Source: Actinomyces sp. oral taxon 897 | GTDB lineage: Bacteria > Actinomycetota > Actinomycetes > Actinomycetales > Actinomycetaceae | NCBI RefSeq assembly: GCF_002999235.1 | Contig: NZ_CP027236.1 | Span: forward strand, 3,180,018-3,244,017 | Reading direction: 5' to 3' | DNA length: 64,000 nucleotides | Shown here: positions 19,649 to 29,087 of the stretch, piece by piece | Layout: every line of letters starts with the position of its first letter | How positions within the stretch are numbered: the first letter of the stretch is position 1 | Made by a program: the position numbers and the translations under genes | The notes under the pieces: model-generated | Told to the model about the DNA's origin: nothing | Database searches by the model: none | What the model saw: the letters and a program-made list of their open reading frames with translations, nothing else

Positions 19649-19711
19649 GAACGGTACTTATTGCCCGCGAGAACGGTACTTGTTTGCCGTGAGAACGGTA
19701 CCGTTCTCGCG
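19645..19711 (+). repeat. 22-bp intergenic repeat, cluster A (3 units)
   Basis: Three units of the motif CGCGAGAACGGTACTTATT (with variants) are spaced exactly 22 bp apart: GAGAACGG begins at 19647, 19669 and 19691. The last unit is turned into a palindrome, GAGAACGGTACCGTTCTC (19691-19708). The cluster begins inside the stop codon of DUF4132 paralogue 3 and lies between convergent genes. The same motif and period recur at 28458-28512 and 35250-35326. Confidence 0.85.
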
Positions 19712-19760
19712 CTCTACCCTCCGCACGGCGTCGCGCACCAGGGCACCGGGCCCAGGCGCC

Positions 19761-20879
19761 TCAGGCCACGGTGGCCTGGGCCAGGACCTGGTCGCCGGAC
19801 TGACCGCCGTAGACGACGACGGACTGGCCAGCCGCCAGGCCCCGCAGCGGCTCGGCCAGTTTCACGTGCAACCTGCCCGCCGCCTCGTCCACCTCCACGC
19901 GCGCGGGTGCGGGGCGGCCGTGCGCCCGCACCTGGACGGTGACGTCGTCCCAGCCGCGGGCGCCGTCGAGCTGGCCGGGCCCGGCCAGCAGGACCAGGGC
20001 CTCGCCCTCGATGCTGCTGCGGCTGAGCAGCTCGAGCGGGCCGACCACCACCTCGTTGGTGTCCGGGCGGGTGCCCAGCACGTAGCGGGGGCGGCCGTCG
20101 GGGGCCGGGCGGTCCAGGCCCAGGCCCCTGCGCTGTCCCACCGTGAAGCCGAAGTAGCCCTGGTGGCGTCCCAGCACCTGCCCGTCGGGGGTCACCAGGT
20201 TCCCCTCGCGCACGCCGAGGCTGCGGGCCAGGAAGCCGCGGGTGTCGCCGTCGGCCACGAAGCAGATGTCGTAGGAGTCGGGCTTGGAGGCCACCGGCAG
20301 GCCGCGCGCCGCCGCCTCGGCGCGCACCACCGCCTTGGAGGGGGCGTCGCCCAGCGGGAAGAGCGCCCGGGCCAGGCCCTCCCGCCCCGAGACCGCCAGC
20401 ACGTAGGACTGGTCCTTGGCGGCGTTAGCCGCGCGGCGCAGCCTCAGGCTCTCGGTACTCCCGGGGGAGCCGGACGCGGCCCCGCCCTCCAGACGCGCGT
20501 AGTGCCCGGTGGCCACGGCGTCGAAGCCCAGGGCCAGGGCCCGGGAGAGCAGGGCGTCGAACTTGACCCGCTCGTTGCAGCGCACGCAGGGGTTGGGGGT
20601 GCGCCCGGCCTGGTACTCGGACAGGAAGTCGGCCACCACCTGCTCCTCGAACTGCTCGGACAGGTCCCACACGTAGAACGGGATGCCCAGGATCTCGGCG
20701 GCCCACCGGGCGTCGGAGGAGTCCTCGATGGAGCAGCAGCCCCGTGAGCCCGAGCGGGTCTGGGCGCGGTGGCGGGTCAGTGCCATGTGGACGCCCACCA
20801 CCTCGTGCCCGGCGTCCACGGCGCGCGCGGCGGCGACGGCGGAGTCCACCCCGCCGGACAGGGCCGCGAGCACGCGCAC
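19761..20879 (-). CDS. mnmA: tRNA-specific 2-thiouridylase MnmA
   Basis: A 372-residue enzyme that thiolates U34 of the wobble position in Lys, Glu and Gln tRNAs, using ATP and a persulfide relay. Visible features are the PP-loop ATP motif SGGVDS (residues 8-13), the catalytic cysteine in NPCVRCN (about residue 100), and the second cysteine in YDICFV (about residue 204). The C-terminal beta-barrel region includes GQRRGLGL and VYGGQ-type strands. The length is normal for the family. GTG 20879 is preceded by a strong GAGGAGG ribosome site, and the reading starts [10 protein letters not shown]. It lies 22 bp downstream of the acyltransferase gene on the same strand, so the two are probably co-transcribed without an obvious functional link. 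Confidence 0.95.
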   Translation of the reverse strand: MRVLAALSGGVDSAVAAARAVDAGHEVVGVHMALTRHRAQTRSGSRGCCSIEDSSDARWAAEILGIPFYVWDLSEQFEEQVVADFLSEYQAGRTPNPCVRCNERVKFDALLSRALALGFDAVATGHYARLEGGAASGSPGSTESLRLRRAANAAKDQSYVLAVSGREGLARALFPLGDAPSKAVVRAEAAARGLPVASKPDSYDICFVADGDTRGFLARSLGVREGNLVTPDGQVLGRHQGYFGFTVGQRRGLGLDRPAPDGRPRYVLGTRPDTNEVVVGPLELLSRSSIEGEALVLLAGPGQLDGARGWDDVTVQVRAHGRPAPARVEVDEAAGRLHVKLAEPLRGLAAGQSVVVYGGQSGDQVLAQATVA

Positions 20880-20901
20880 GTATCCTCCTCGGGGTCGGTT
20901 G

Positions 20902-21984
20902 TCAGCGGGCGGCCTGGTGGAGGTCGCCCCAGGGGCTGAGTCCGCGCGTCCAGCGCATGGTGGCGCGCTCCACGCCCAGCCAGCTGGCGGTGGCCAGGGC
21001 CATGGTGAGCAGGACCGTGACCAGGAGCAGGAGGGCGAACCCGTGGCGGTGCAGGCCCAGCAGGACCAGGAACTGGATGACGGGGAAGTGGAAGATGTAC
21101 ACCCCGTAGGAGATGTCGTGGATCTTGACCAGCGAGGGTGAGGGCAGGACCGCCCCCAGCCACAGCACCACGTAGGCGATCAGGGGGGAGGCCAGCTGCG
21201 CCCCGAACTGGTCGGACCGGGCGATCAGGGCCACCGCCGCCACCGTGCAGGCCAGTGCTGGCAGGGCCCGCATGGGCAGGTGGTCGCGCAGCTTGTACAC
21301 CACCGCCCCGCCCAGGAAGTAGGGGAGCATGCTCACCAGCGTCACGAACTCGCTGTTGTTGTACGGGCCGGTGCTGGAGACGGCCACGTGGGTGGCGGTA
21401 CTAAGCACGAGCAGCAGGACCGTGGGCCACGCCCGGGTGCGGGGCAGCTTCCAGGACAGGAAGACACCGATGACGATGTAGCACCAGAACTCAATGTACA
21501 GGCTCCACAGCGAGCCGTTCCAGGTGTCGGCGACGGGCAGGCCCGCCAGGGTGGTGCCGATCCCGTAGGACGAGATCCTCAGCAGGAGGTTGCTGAACAT
21601 GTAGTTCAGGGGGGTGACCGGGGTCCCCAGGTAGCCGCCGAGGCCGCCGGTGTTAATAACCTGGGCCGCCGGGGCCAGGAGCAGGACCACGAACGCCTGG
21701 ACCAGGAGGTAGCCGGGGAAGATCCGCACGACCCGGTTCAGCAGGTAGCGTCCGCCGTCGGAGCGCTCCCGTGAGCCGGTGATGAGGAACCCGGACAGGA
21801 CGAAGAAGCCCACCACGGCCCACTCGCCCAGGCCCCGGCCCTGCCAGGCGATGCCGTTCCCCGCCCCTGACAGGCCGACGGCGTGGGAGTAGAGCACGAC
21901 GGACGCCAGCAGGAGCCGGACCAGGTTGAGGGAGTTGTCGCGCGACCCCAGGTCACGCGCGGCAAAGAGGCGGGGCGCTAGCAC
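20902..21984 (-). CDS. Acyltransferase 3 family membrane protein (OafA/YrhL-like)
   Basis: A 360-residue integral membrane protein with about ten hydrophobic helices. The family signature at the N-terminus is [19 protein letters not shown], whose histidine (about residue 39) is the conserved catalytic residue. It is followed by [19 protein letters not shown], with the conserved Arg/Glu after the helix. Such enzymes move acetyl or other acyl groups onto cell-surface sugars or lipids across the membrane. No SGNH domain is attached, so this is the short form. The substrate cannot be told from context. It is upstream of mnmA in the same orientation. Confidence 0.9.
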   Translation of the reverse strand: MLAPRLFAARDLGSRDNSLNLVRLLLASVVLYSHAVGLSGAGNGIAWQGRGLGEWAVVGFFVLSGFLITGSRERSDGGRYLLNRVVRIFPGYLLVQAFVVLLLAPAAQVINTGGLGGYLGTPVTPLNYMFSNLLLRISSYGIGTTLAGLPVADTWNGSLWSLYIEFWCYIVIGVFLSWKLPRTRAWPTVLLLVLSTATHVAVSSTGPYNNSEFVTLVSMLPYFLGGAVVYKLRDHLPMRALPALACTVAAVALIARSDQFGAQLASPLIAYVVLWLGAVLPSPSLVKIHDISYGVYIFHFPVIQFLVLLGLHRHGFALLLLVTVLLTMALATASWLGVERATMRWTRGLSPWGDLHQAAR

Positions 21985-22436
21985 GGGGGCCAGCCTATAC
22001 GGCGCGCAGGAGCACCGTCACGAGGTCGGGGGCGGTCAGGGGCCCTGGCCGGTGGTGCGGGTTCCGGACTCGGTGGCGCGGACTCCGGCGACGCTCCCCG
22101 CCGCCCCGCCGCCAGGTGCCGCCCCCCGCTGGGTGCCACTCCCCGCCGCCGGGTGCCGCCCAGAGGACCGCGGTGACGCCCCAGGGCGTGCCGCCGCCCC
22201 CGCCGCCCGCCGCCGGGTGCCGCCCTGCCGCTGGGTGCCGCCCCCGTCGCCAGGTGTGGCCAGGACGACGTCCCGGCGCCACCTGCCGGGCTGGCCCGCT
22301 GCCCGCCGTCCCCACTACAATCCGGCGGGCAAGGCGCTGACCCGGCTATCACCGGCGAGCCTCCGGAAGAACCGGCCCGCACCCTGGCCCCGAGCCCGGT
22401 GCGGGCCCCAGTAGAACCGGACGGGACAGCCCGTCA
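21985..22436. other. Intergenic DNA upstream of ileS, with degenerate GC-rich repeats
   Basis: No convincing gene is seen. Between about 22085 and 22260 a degenerate unit resembling GCCGCCGGGTGCCGCCC recurs about six times, with variants such as GCTGGGTGCCAC and GTCGCCAGGTGTGGCC. Open frames on both strands here are low-complexity Pro/Arg/Gly products of the composition. A -10-like TACAAT lies at 22316-22321. Confidence 0.5.
22316..22321 (+). promoter_or_regulatory. Possible -10 element for ileS
   Basis: TACAAT is a good match to the actinobacterial -10 consensus and stands out in very GC-rich DNA. No good -35 is visible at the right spacing. It would start a transcript about 110 bases upstream of the T-box stem I. 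Confidence 0.4.
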
Positions 22437-22709
22437 CAGCTGAGAATCAAGCGGTCGTGCACCGCCGGAGCCGGGCTGCCCGGCGGTCCCTGCGACGTCC
22501 TCGCCGGGGCCACCCACGGCGGCCCCTCCCTGGCCTGCTGGCCCGCCCCCGGGCGGCGTCCCCGGGCCGGGAGCCGGTGGCGCGCGGCAAACGAGGTGGT
22601 ACCGCGGTGCACCGCCCGCTGGCCCTGGGGCCGGTGGGCACCGGCGTCGTCCTCGTGGCACCTGGGCGCCCGCCCAGGACGAACGAGACCCTGACGAGCG
22701 AGGTACCCC
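22437..22709 (+). promoter_or_regulatory. T-box riboswitch leader of ileS (ultrashort stem I type)
   Basis: The diagnostic T-box sequence AGGTGGTACCGCGG is at 22594-22607, inside the antiterminator/antisequestrator hairpin, whose TGG-ACC core pairs with the tRNA 3' end. Upstream, 22437-22478 folds into a short stem I: the lower helix is AGC/GCT, the upper helix is GCGGT/ACCGC, and a 5' internal loop GAGAATCAA carries the Ile specifier ATC at 22446-22448 followed by A. Near the start codon GTCCTCGT (about 22648-22655) can pair with ACGAGCGAGG, which contains the ribosome site. Together these suggest control of translation by uncharged tRNA-Ile, as known for actinobacterial ileS leaders. The fold was judged by eye. 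Confidence 0.8.
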
Positions 22710-25700
22710 GTGGCTGAGACGGCTCCCACCACCCCCGGCGCCCACACCGGCGCGTCCTTCTACCCCCTGCACCGCCCCGGGCAGTCCGTGCCGGTCTCGC
22801 CCTCCTTCCCGGCCATTGAGAAGGACGTCCTGGCCTACTGGAAGGCCGACGGCACCTTCGCCGCCTCCATCGCCAACCGGGCGCAGCCCTGCGACGAGTT
22901 CGTCTTCTACGACGGCCCGCCCTTCGCCAACGGCCTGCCCCACTACGGCCACCTGCTGACCGGCTACGTCAAGGACGCCGTGGGCCGCTACCAGACCCAG
23001 CGCGGCAAGCGGGTGGAGCGCCGCTTCGGCTGGGACACCCACGGCCTGCCCGCCGAGCTGGAGGCCCAGCGCCTGCTCGGCATTGACGACGTCACCGAGA
23101 TCACCCGCCCCGGCGGTATCGGCATTGAGCGCTTCAACGCCGAGTGCCGCACCTCCGTGCTGCGCTACACCAAGGAGTGGGAGGACTACGTCACCCGCCA
23201 GGCCCGCTGGGTGGACTTCGAGGGCGACTACAAGACCCTCGACCCCACCTACATGGAGAGCGTCATCTGGGCCTTCAAGTCCCTGTACGACAAGGGCCTG
23301 GCCTACCAGGGCTACCGCGTGCTGCCCTACTGCTGGCACGACCGCACCCCCCTGAGCAACCACGAGCTCAAGATGGACGACGACGTCTACCAGGACCGCC
23401 AGGACAACACCGTCACGGTGGGCCTGCGCCTGACCGCCCCCCTGCTGGCGGACTCCACCACCCCCGAGCTGGTCCTCATCTGGACCACCACCCCCTGGAC
23501 CCTGCCCTCCAACCTGGCCGTCGCCGTGGGGCCCGACATCACCTACGCCGTCGTGGAGGTCCCCGCCGACGCGGACTCCCCGGTGGCCGGGCAGCGGGTG
23601 GTCCTGGGCGCCGAGCGCCTGGGCGCCTACGCCCGGCACGTCGGCCAGGATCCGGTGGTGGTGGCCACCCTGACCGGCTCCGAGCTCGTGGGGGCCGCCT
23701 ACCACCCGATCTTCACCTACTTCGACACCCCGGCCAACCGTGCCGAGGGCGGCCTGCTGGGGCCCCGCGCCTGGACGATCATCCCCGCCGACTACGTCAC
23801 CACCGAGGACGGCACCGGCCTGGTCCACATCGCCCCCGCCTTCGGTGAGGAGGACATGCTGGTCTGCCAGGCCGCCGGGATCGGCACCGTCATCCCGGTG
23901 GACGAGGGCGGCTGCTTCACCGCCGAGGTCCCCGACTACGCCGGGATCCAGGTCTTTGACGCCAACAAGCCGGTGGTGCGCGACCTGCGCGACTCCACCG
24001 GCAACCTGGCCGCCACCCCGGCCCGGCACCGCGCGGTCCTGGTGGAGCAGAAGAGCTACGTCCACTCCTACCCGCACTGCTGGCGCTGCCGCAGGCCGCT
24101 GATCTACAAGGCCGTGGGCTCCTGGTTCGTGCGCGTGACCGCCATCCGTGACCGCATGGTCGAGCTCAACCAGGAGATCACCTGGGTCCCCGAGCACATT
24201 AAGGAGGGCATCTTCGGCAAGTGGCTGGCCGGCGCCCGCGACTGGTCCATCTCCCGCAACCGCTTCTGGGGCGCCCCCATCCCGGTGTGGGTCAGCGACG
24301 ACCCCGACCACCCGCGCACCGACGTCTACGGCTCCTTCGCCGAGCTGGAGCGCGACTTCGGGGTCAAGGTCACCGACCTGCACCGGCCCTTTATCGACAC
24401 CCTGGTGAGGCCCAACCCGGACGACCCCACGGGGCGGTCCATGATGCGCCGCATCCCCGACGTCCTGGACTGCTGGTTCGAGTCCGGCTCCATGCCCTTC
24501 GCCCAGGTGCACTACCCGTTCGAGAACGTCGACTGGTTCGAGTCCCACTACCCGGGGGACTTTATCGTGGAGTACATCGGCCAGACCCGCGGCTGGTTCT
24601 ACACCCTGCACGTGCTGGCCACGGCCCTGTTCGACCGCCCCGCCTTCACCACCTGCGTGTCCCACGGCGTCCTGCTGGGCAGCGACGGGGCCAAGATGAG
24701 CAAGTCCCTGCGCAACTATCCCGACGTCACCACAGTCCTGGACCGTGACGGGGCCGACGCCATGCGCTGGTTCCTGCTCTCCGCCCCGGTCATGCGCGGG
24801 GGCGACCTCGTGGTCACCGGCAAGGCCATCCGCGACACCGTGCGCCAGGTGCTGTTGCCGCTGTGGAACGTCTGGTACTTCCTGAGCCTGTACGCGGCCA
24901 CCGCCGACGACGGCGCCCCCTACGTCAGCCCCGGCGTGGACCTGGGTGACGCGCGCCTGTTCGACGCCCGCCAGCCCGCCGCCCTGCCGGTCATGGACCG
25001 CTACGTCCTGGCCGAGGTCAAGTCCGTGGCCGACACCGTGCGCACCCAGATGGACGCCTACGACATCACCGGGGCCTGCTCCACGATCCGCGAGTTCCTG
25101 GACGTGCTCACCAACTGGTACCTGCGTACCTCCCGCTCCCGCTTCACCGAGGGCGACAAGCAGGCCTTCGACACCCTGGTCACGGTCCTGCGCACCCTCA
25201 TGGAGGTCATGGCGCCTCTGGCCCCGCTGACCACCGAGGAGATCTGGCGGGGCCTGACCGGGGGGCGCTCCGTGCACCTGACCGATTGGCCGGTCCTGCC
25301 GGACTACGTGGCCGACCCCGCCCTGGTGGCCTCCATGGACGAGGTCCGCTCCGCCGTCTCGGCCGCCCTGGCCCTGCGCAAGGCCCACAAGCTGCGGGTG
25401 CGCCAGCCCCTGGCCTCCCTGCTGGTGGCCTCCTCCACCCCCAACACGGGCCTGGAGCCCTTCGCGGGGCTCATTGCCGAGGAGGTCAACGTCAAGCGCG
25501 TGGACCTGGTGCGCGCCGCCGAGACCGGCTACACCCTCAGCCAGGAGGTCAGCCTCAACCCGCGCGCCCTCGACCCGGAGGTGCGCCGCCATACCAGCCG
25601 GCTCTTCGCCGCCGTCAAGACCGGGCAGTGGACCCTGGTCCAGGCCCCCGACGGCTCCGGTAAGGCGGTGCGGTTCGACGGCGTGGAGGTCGACGGCCGG

Positions 25701-26063
25701 CCCGTGGTCCTGTGGGGCGAGGCCGTCACCATTACCTCCACCATTGACCTGGACCGGGAGGACCTGGTGGCCGCCATGCTGCCGTCGGGTGCCTTCGTGG
25801 TCCTGGACACCGCCCTGGACGACCACCTCCTGGCCGAGGGCTGGGCACGTGACCTGGTGCGCCTGGTCCAGGACGAGCGCAAGGCCGTGGGCCTGCACGT
25901 GGCCGACCGCATTGACCTGCTCCTGAGCGTCCCCGGCGCCAAGGAGGCCTGGACCCGCCAGTACGCCGAGTGGATCGGCACCCAGGTGGGCGCCGACAGC
26001 GTGGGGGTGGAGGGTGTGGACGCCTCCGAGCCCCGGGCCACCGTCACCAAGGTGGGTTCCTGA
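22710..26063 (+). CDS. ileS: Isoleucyl-tRNA synthetase
   Basis: A 1,117-residue class I aminoacyl-tRNA synthetase that charges tRNA-Ile in the cytosol. The HIGH-type motif is HYGH within [11 protein letters not shown] (residues 78-81), and KMSKS is exact (about residues 663-667, AKMSKSLRN). The editing (CP1) domain lies between them, with the conserved [11 protein letters not shown] strand. A C-terminal anticodon-binding domain follows. The length fits the longer actinobacterial/eukaryotic-like IleRS class, without the Zn-binding C-terminal tail of E. coli. GTG 22710 follows GCGAGG with suitable spacing and is the start sequestered by the T-box leader. It is followed by 32-bp direct repeats and a strong terminator hairpin. 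Confidence 0.97.
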   Translation: MAETAPTTPGAHTGASFYPLHRPGQSVPVSPSFPAIEKDVLAYWKADGTFAASIANRAQPCDEFVFYDGPPFANGLPHYGHLLTGYVKDAVGRYQTQRGKRVERRFGWDTHGLPAELEAQRLLGIDDVTEITRPGGIGIERFNAECRTSVLRYTKEWEDYVTRQARWVDFEGDYKTLDPTYMESVIWAFKSLYDKGLAYQGYRVLPYCWHDRTPLSNHELKMDDDVYQDRQDNTVTVGLRLTAPLLADSTTPELVLIWTTTPWTLPSNLAVAVGPDITYAVVEVPADADSPVAGQRVVLGAERLGAYARHVGQDPVVVATLTGSELVGAAYHPIFTYFDTPANRAEGGLLGPRAWTIIPADYVTTEDGTGLVHIAPAFGEEDMLVCQAAGIGTVIPVDEGGCFTAEVPDYAGIQVFDANKPVVRDLRDSTGNLAATPARHRAVLVEQKSYVHSYPHCWRCRRPLIYKAVGSWFVRVTAIRDRMVELNQEITWVPEHIKEGIFGKWLAGARDWSISRNRFWGAPIPVWVSDDPDHPRTDVYGSFAELERDFGVKVTDLHRPFIDTLVRPNPDDPTGRSMMRRIPDVLDCWFESGSMPFAQVHYPFENVDWFESHYPGDFIVEYIGQTRGWFYTLHVLATALFDRPAFTTCVSHGVLLGSDGAKMSKSLRNYPDVTTVLDRDGADAMRWFLLSAPVMRGGDLVVTGKAIRDTVRQVLLPLWNVWYFLSLYAATADDGAPYVSPGVDLGDARLFDARQPAALPVMDRYVLAEVKSVADTVRTQMDAYDITGACSTIREFLDVLTNWYLRTSRSRFTEGDKQAFDTLVTVLRTLMEVMAPLAPLTTEEIWRGLTGGRSVHLTDWPVLPDYVADPALVASMDEVRSAVSAALALRKAHKLRVRQPLASLLVASSTPNTGLEPFAGLIAEEVNVKRVDLVRAAETGYTLSQEVSLNPRALDPEVRRHTSRLFAAVKTGQWTLVQAPDGSGKAVRFDGVEVDGRPVVLWGEAVTITSTIDLDREDLVAAMLPSGAFVVLDTALDDHLLAEGWARDLVRLVQDERKAVGLHVADRIDLLLSVPGAKEAWTRQYAEWIGTQVGADSVGVEGVDASEPRATVTKVGS

Positions 26064-26066
26064 GCC

Positions 26067-26159
26067 CCGGAGGTGCCCTACCGCGCCGGGAGCCCGGCCT
26101 CAGCAGGGCCCGCGGCCTCCAGGAGATCCGGAGGCGCCCTACCGCGCCGGGAGCCCGGC
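26067..26159 (+). repeat. Pair of 32-bp direct repeats after ileS
   Basis: Positions 26067-26098 and 26128-26159 match at 31 of 32 bases (T/C difference in GGAGGTGCC / GGAGGCGCC). Each carries a tight inverted repeat GCCGGGAGCCCGGC. They lie just after the ileS stop and may be a duplicated terminator-like element. Confidence 0.7.
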
Positions 26160-26189
26160 GGCTCCCGGGCGACTCTGGCAAGGCTGTCC

Positions 26190-26230
26190 GCGGCGCCCCA
26201 CCCCGTTTTGACAGCGGGGTGGGGCGCCGC
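26190..26230. terminator. Strong bidirectional terminator hairpin
   Basis: A perfect 16-bp inverted repeat (GCGGCGCCCCACCCCG at 26190-26205, complement at 26215-26230) has a 9-base loop TTTTGACAG. It lies between the convergent ileS and DUF2505 genes. No downstream T run is present. Confidence 0.75.
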
Positions 26231-26343
26231 GCGGGCCCGGCTGGCGGCCCGCGTCCGCGGGGACCGGGGTGCTGGGGCAGGGGGAGTGCCAGCGGCGGCC
26301 CCTGGGCGGCGGCTCCTCCTAGAACGCCAGGGCAGGCGGGGAG

Positions 26344-26838
26344 TCAGTGGTCGGCGAGCCAGGCGGCGGCGCGGCGCTCCTCGTCGGCGACGACCTGGTC
26401 CACCATGGACAGGGCCTTGGCCTCCAGACGTCCGCCCACGATCGGGACCTTGACGCTGAGGCTGACCTCGAACCGGACCACCGTGTCCGTCCCCGTGCCG
26501 CGCATGGCGGTCGTGGCCCTCACGGACACCGGTGCCCCCTTGAGGAGCACGTCCATCTGCCCGGTGCGGGCGCCGGTGGCCGTCGGGGCGCCCCAGGACT
26601 CCCTGAGCCGGAAGCTCACCGGTCCCTTGATAAAGCGTGAGACCGCCGGCGGCAGGGAGCGGGCGGGTACCGAGCCGGAGATCCTGGCCTCCAGGCCCCC
26701 GGCGGGGGTGGCGGTCTCCACGGTCGTGGAGGCCTGGGGCAGGCCCGCCACCCGGCTGCGCTGGAACCCCTCGTCCGCCAGCATGGTGGCGACGCGCTCG
26801 GGGGAGGCGGGGTAACGCACGGTCAGGGTCTTCCTCAT
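26344..26838 (-). CDS. DUF2505 domain-containing protein
   Basis: A 164-residue protein starting MRKTLTVRYPASPERVATML, with the arrangement of DUF2505, a small actinobacterial family with a START/SRPBCC-like lipid-binding fold. The pattern of alternating strands (SFRLRESWGAP, VVRFEVSLSVKVPIVGGRLE) and a C-terminal helix with DEERRAAAWLADH fits the family length. The ligand and role are unknown. ATG 26838 is used; the longer upstream open frame is the antisense shadow of pdtaS. It is divergent from pdtaS with about 125 bp between starts. Confidence 0.8.
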   Translation of the reverse strand: MRKTLTVRYPASPERVATMLADEGFQRSRVAGLPQASTTVETATPAGGLEARISGSVPARSLPPAVSRFIKGPVSFRLRESWGAPTATGARTGQMDVLLKGAPVSVRATTAMRGTGTDTVVRFEVSLSVKVPIVGGRLEAKALSMVDQVVADEERRAAAWLADH

Positions 26839-26952
26839 GGCCGCGAATCCTCCCACGTGAGCCTGGGTGCCTGCTGGAGGCGGTGAGCCTGGGTACCCGC
26901 CGCCGTATTCGGGCGTTGCCGTTATCGCCGGGACCGTAACGGGGCGCCGCCA

Positions 26953-26958
26953 TAGAAT
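26953..26958 (+). promoter_or_regulatory. -10 element placing a leaderless start at pdtaS
   Basis: TAGAAT at 26953-26958 is six bases before GTG 26965, the geometry of a leaderless actinobacterial transcript. No convincing -35 at 17-18 bp was found. Confidence 0.5.
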
Positions 26959-26964
26959 AGCTGT

Positions 26965-28428
26965 GTGTCGTCTCCGTTTCCGGCTACTGTGCGCACCATG
27001 GTGGACCTGTCCGCCACCGACCGCGACTGGCTCCACCAGCTCATTGCCGACTGGCAGGTTATTGCCGACCTGAGCGTCTCCGACCTCGTCCTGTGGGCCC
27101 GCAACGCCTCCGGGCGTTTTGTGGCCATTGCCCACTCCCGGCCCTCGACGGGCGCCACGGTCCACTCCGAGGACGTCATGGGCCGGCGCATGCCCTCCTC
27201 CCGGGAGGCGGTGGCCCTGGAGACTCTCACCAGCGGCCGGCGTCAGGTCGCGGCGGACCCGCTGTGGACCGGGACCGTGGCCGTGCGCGAGGAGTACGTG
27301 CCCGTGGTCCGCGACGGTCGCGCCATCGCCGTCATCACCCGGGAGACCGCCGTGGGCGTCATCCGGGGGGGACGCATTATCGACCAGGCCCTGGAGGACG
27401 TCGCCGACAGCCTGTGCCTCATGATCGCCGAGGGCAGCTTCCCGATCCAGGGCGCGGGCACCTCGATCCGCCACGGGACCCCGCGCGTGGCCGACGGCGT
27501 CGTACGCCTCGACGGGGACGGCGCCATCCTCTACGCCAGCCCCAACGCCCGCTCCGCCCTGCACCGCCTGGGGCTGGACCAGGGCCTGGACCAGGTCCAG
27601 CTCGCGGCGGCCATCGCGGACATCATCCCCGAGCGCACCCAGGTTGACGAGACCCTGGCGGTGGTCCTCATGGGGCGCCAGGCCTGGCTCACGGAGGTGG
27701 AGGCCAGCGGGGTCTACCTCTCCGTGCGCTCCCTGCCCCTGCTCCAGGCCGGGCAGCGGGCCGGCGCGATCCTCCTGGTGCGTGACGTCACCGAGATACG
27801 CCGCCGGGAGCAGGTGCTCCTGAACAAGGACGCCACCATCCGCGAGATCCACCACCGCGTGAAGAACAACCTTCAGACGGTCTCGGCGCTGCTGCGTATG
27901 CAGGGGCGCCGGGCCACCAACGAGGAGACGCGCCGGGCCCTGAAGGAGGCCGAGCGGCGGGTGGCGGCAATAGCCACCGTCCACGAGGCCCTGAGCCACA
28001 ACGTGGACGAGCAGGTGGACTTTGACGAGGTCTTCGCCTCGATCCTGCGGGTGGCGGCGGTCGTGGCCACCCCCGTGGGGCAGGTGACCACCCGCCTGGA
28101 GGGACGCTTCGGGATCATTGACGCCGACACCGCCCAGGCGCTGTCCACGGTCCTGGCCGAGCTGGTCACCAACGCCGTCGAGCACGGGCTGGAGAACCGC
28201 GACGGCACGGTGACGGTGCAGGCCCACCGCGAGGGCGACGACCTGACCGTCCACGTCATTGACGACGGCGTGGGGGTGCCGCCCTCGGCGATTATGGCCG
28301 GCCTGGGTACCCAGATCGTTACCACCCTGGTGCGCGGCGAGCTGAACGGCACGATCGACTGGAGGCCTGCCCCCGGGAAGGGCACCGACGTGGTGGTCTG
28401 GGCCCGTCTGGGGCGTGGCCGCCGCTGA
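26965..28428 (+). CDS. pdtaS: PdtaS-type sensor histidine kinase
   Basis: A 487-residue soluble histidine kinase of the HisKA_2/HWE-like type. The N-terminal GAF-like domain (about residues 20-150, WQVIADLSVSDLVLWAR) is followed by a PAS domain (about 170-275). The phosphoacceptor box is IREIHHRVKNNLQTVSALLR (His about residue 295), and the HATPase_c domain has ELVTNAVEHG (N box) and DDGVGVP (G1). In mycobacteria PdtaS phosphorylates PdtaR, an ANTAR-domain antiterminator; no pdtaR is in this window. The start is GTG 26965, which would be leaderless. ATG 26998 (MVDLSATDRDW) also fits the family N-terminus. It faces whiB1, the same convergent neighbour as in M. tuberculosis (Rv3219/Rv3220c), which supports the assignment. 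Confidence 0.9.
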   Translation: MSSPFPATVRTMVDLSATDRDWLHQLIADWQVIADLSVSDLVLWARNASGRFVAIAHSRPSTGATVHSEDVMGRRMPSSREAVALETLTSGRRQVAADPLWTGTVAVREEYVPVVRDGRAIAVITRETAVGVIRGGRIIDQALEDVADSLCLMIAEGSFPIQGAGTSIRHGTPRVADGVVRLDGDGAILYASPNARSALHRLGLDQGLDQVQLAAAIADIIPERTQVDETLAVVLMGRQAWLTEVEASGVYLSVRSLPLLQAGQRAGAILLVRDVTEIRRREQVLLNKDATIREIHHRVKNNLQTVSALLRMQGRRATNEETRRALKEAERRVAAIATVHEALSHNVDEQVDFDEVFASILRVAAVVATPVGQVTTRLEGRFGIIDADTAQALSTVLAELVTNAVEHGLENRDGTVTVQAHREGDDLTVHVIDDGVGVPPSAIMAGLGTQIVTTLVRGELNGTIDWRPAPGKGTDVVVWARLGRGRR

Positions 28429-28457
28429 GGTTGTCTCCTGGCCGCCCCCGGTGGTGT

Positions 28458-28512
28458 CCGTTCTCGCGGTAAACAAGTACCGTTCTCGCGAGGAATAAGT
28501 ACCGTTCTCGCG
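28458..28512 (-). repeat. 22-bp intergenic repeat, cluster B (3 units)
   Basis: Three units in the opposite orientation to cluster A, read here as CCGTTCTCGCG separated by AATAAGTA or AACAAGTA. CCGTTCTC begins at 28458, 28480 and 28502, again exactly 22 bp apart. It lies 30 bp after the pdtaS stop, in the gap between the convergent pdtaS and whiB1 genes. Confidence 0.85.
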
Positions 28513-28989
28513 TCAGGGGCGGGCGGGGGTGCCGTTCCTGCCGCCGGGACGGAGCCGCGGGCCCGGGGACGGCGGACTGTGGCTCCGTCTGTGCTAGTGA
28601 TCCTGTTCACCTACCCATTGAGAAGTGGCGTTTGACGGGGTCGCACGCTTTTCGTCTCCGTTGTGGACGGTTCTATGGGAGCGTTGCCAGGTTGCTGGTA
28701 CAGGGCTGCCTGATGCAGGGAGGACGGAATCGCGTCACGGATGTGGGCGGTACCGGAATCATCACGGTCGTGACGGGACCGCGGGGCCGGATCCGATACG
28801 CCCTCGATACAAAGACGGGCTGCTGGCGGCGAAATCGTCGCCACCGTGACAGGAGCGTCATCCTGGACGGTCCGTGATGGTGACGAGACGGCTCGCGACG
28901 GTGCGGTCACGACGGAATCACGGGTCGCGGAGGTGCCAGCAGGATCATCATCGGCGTGACACCGGCACAATCGCGTGTGACAGCAGTAG
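28513..28989. other. Gene-poor, lower-GC stretch between pdtaS and whiB1
   Basis: About 480 bp without a convincing gene. It is visibly lower in GC than its surroundings and contains scattered short motifs such as GGAATCACGG, GGAATCATCACGG and GTGACGGGACC in both orientations. Open frames up to 119 codons exist on the minus strand, but they lack ribosome sites and resemble nothing I know. It could hold a small RNA or a decayed element. Confidence 0.4.
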
Positions 28990-29037
28990 CGGCACCGAAT
29001 CCAGGCCGACGGCGGTGGCGGCCTGGATTCGGTGCCG
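28990..29037. terminator. 18-bp perfect hairpin downstream of whiB1
   Basis: CGGCACCGAATCCAGGCC (28990-29007) pairs perfectly with 29020-29037 across a 12-base loop. It lies 50 bp beyond the whiB1 stop and is a likely terminator for that gene, without a T run. Confidence 0.7.
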
Positions 29038-29087
29038 ACGTGCGTAGGGGCAGGACCTGTCGTCCTGGCGGGACCCGTGCCCTGCGC

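Noticed and set aside
19645..19711. A CRISPR array at the 22-bp repeats
   Set aside because: Units abut with no variable spacers, number only three or four per locus, occur at three loci and have no cas genes nearby.
22085..22260. A small gene in the GC-rich repeats upstream of ileS
   Set aside because: Frames on both strands are Pro/Arg/Gly/Ala repeats without ribosome sites; they follow from the GCCGCCGGGTGCC unit.
22434..25898. A 1,154-codon minus-strand frame opposite ileS
   Set aside because: Low-complexity shadow of the ileS coding sequence; no ribosome site and no family resemblance.
28540..28980. A tRNA or other standard RNA gene in the pdtaS-whiB1 gap
   Set aside because: No cloverleaf, T-loop GTTCRA motif or CCA-proximal acceptor pairing could be traced by eye.
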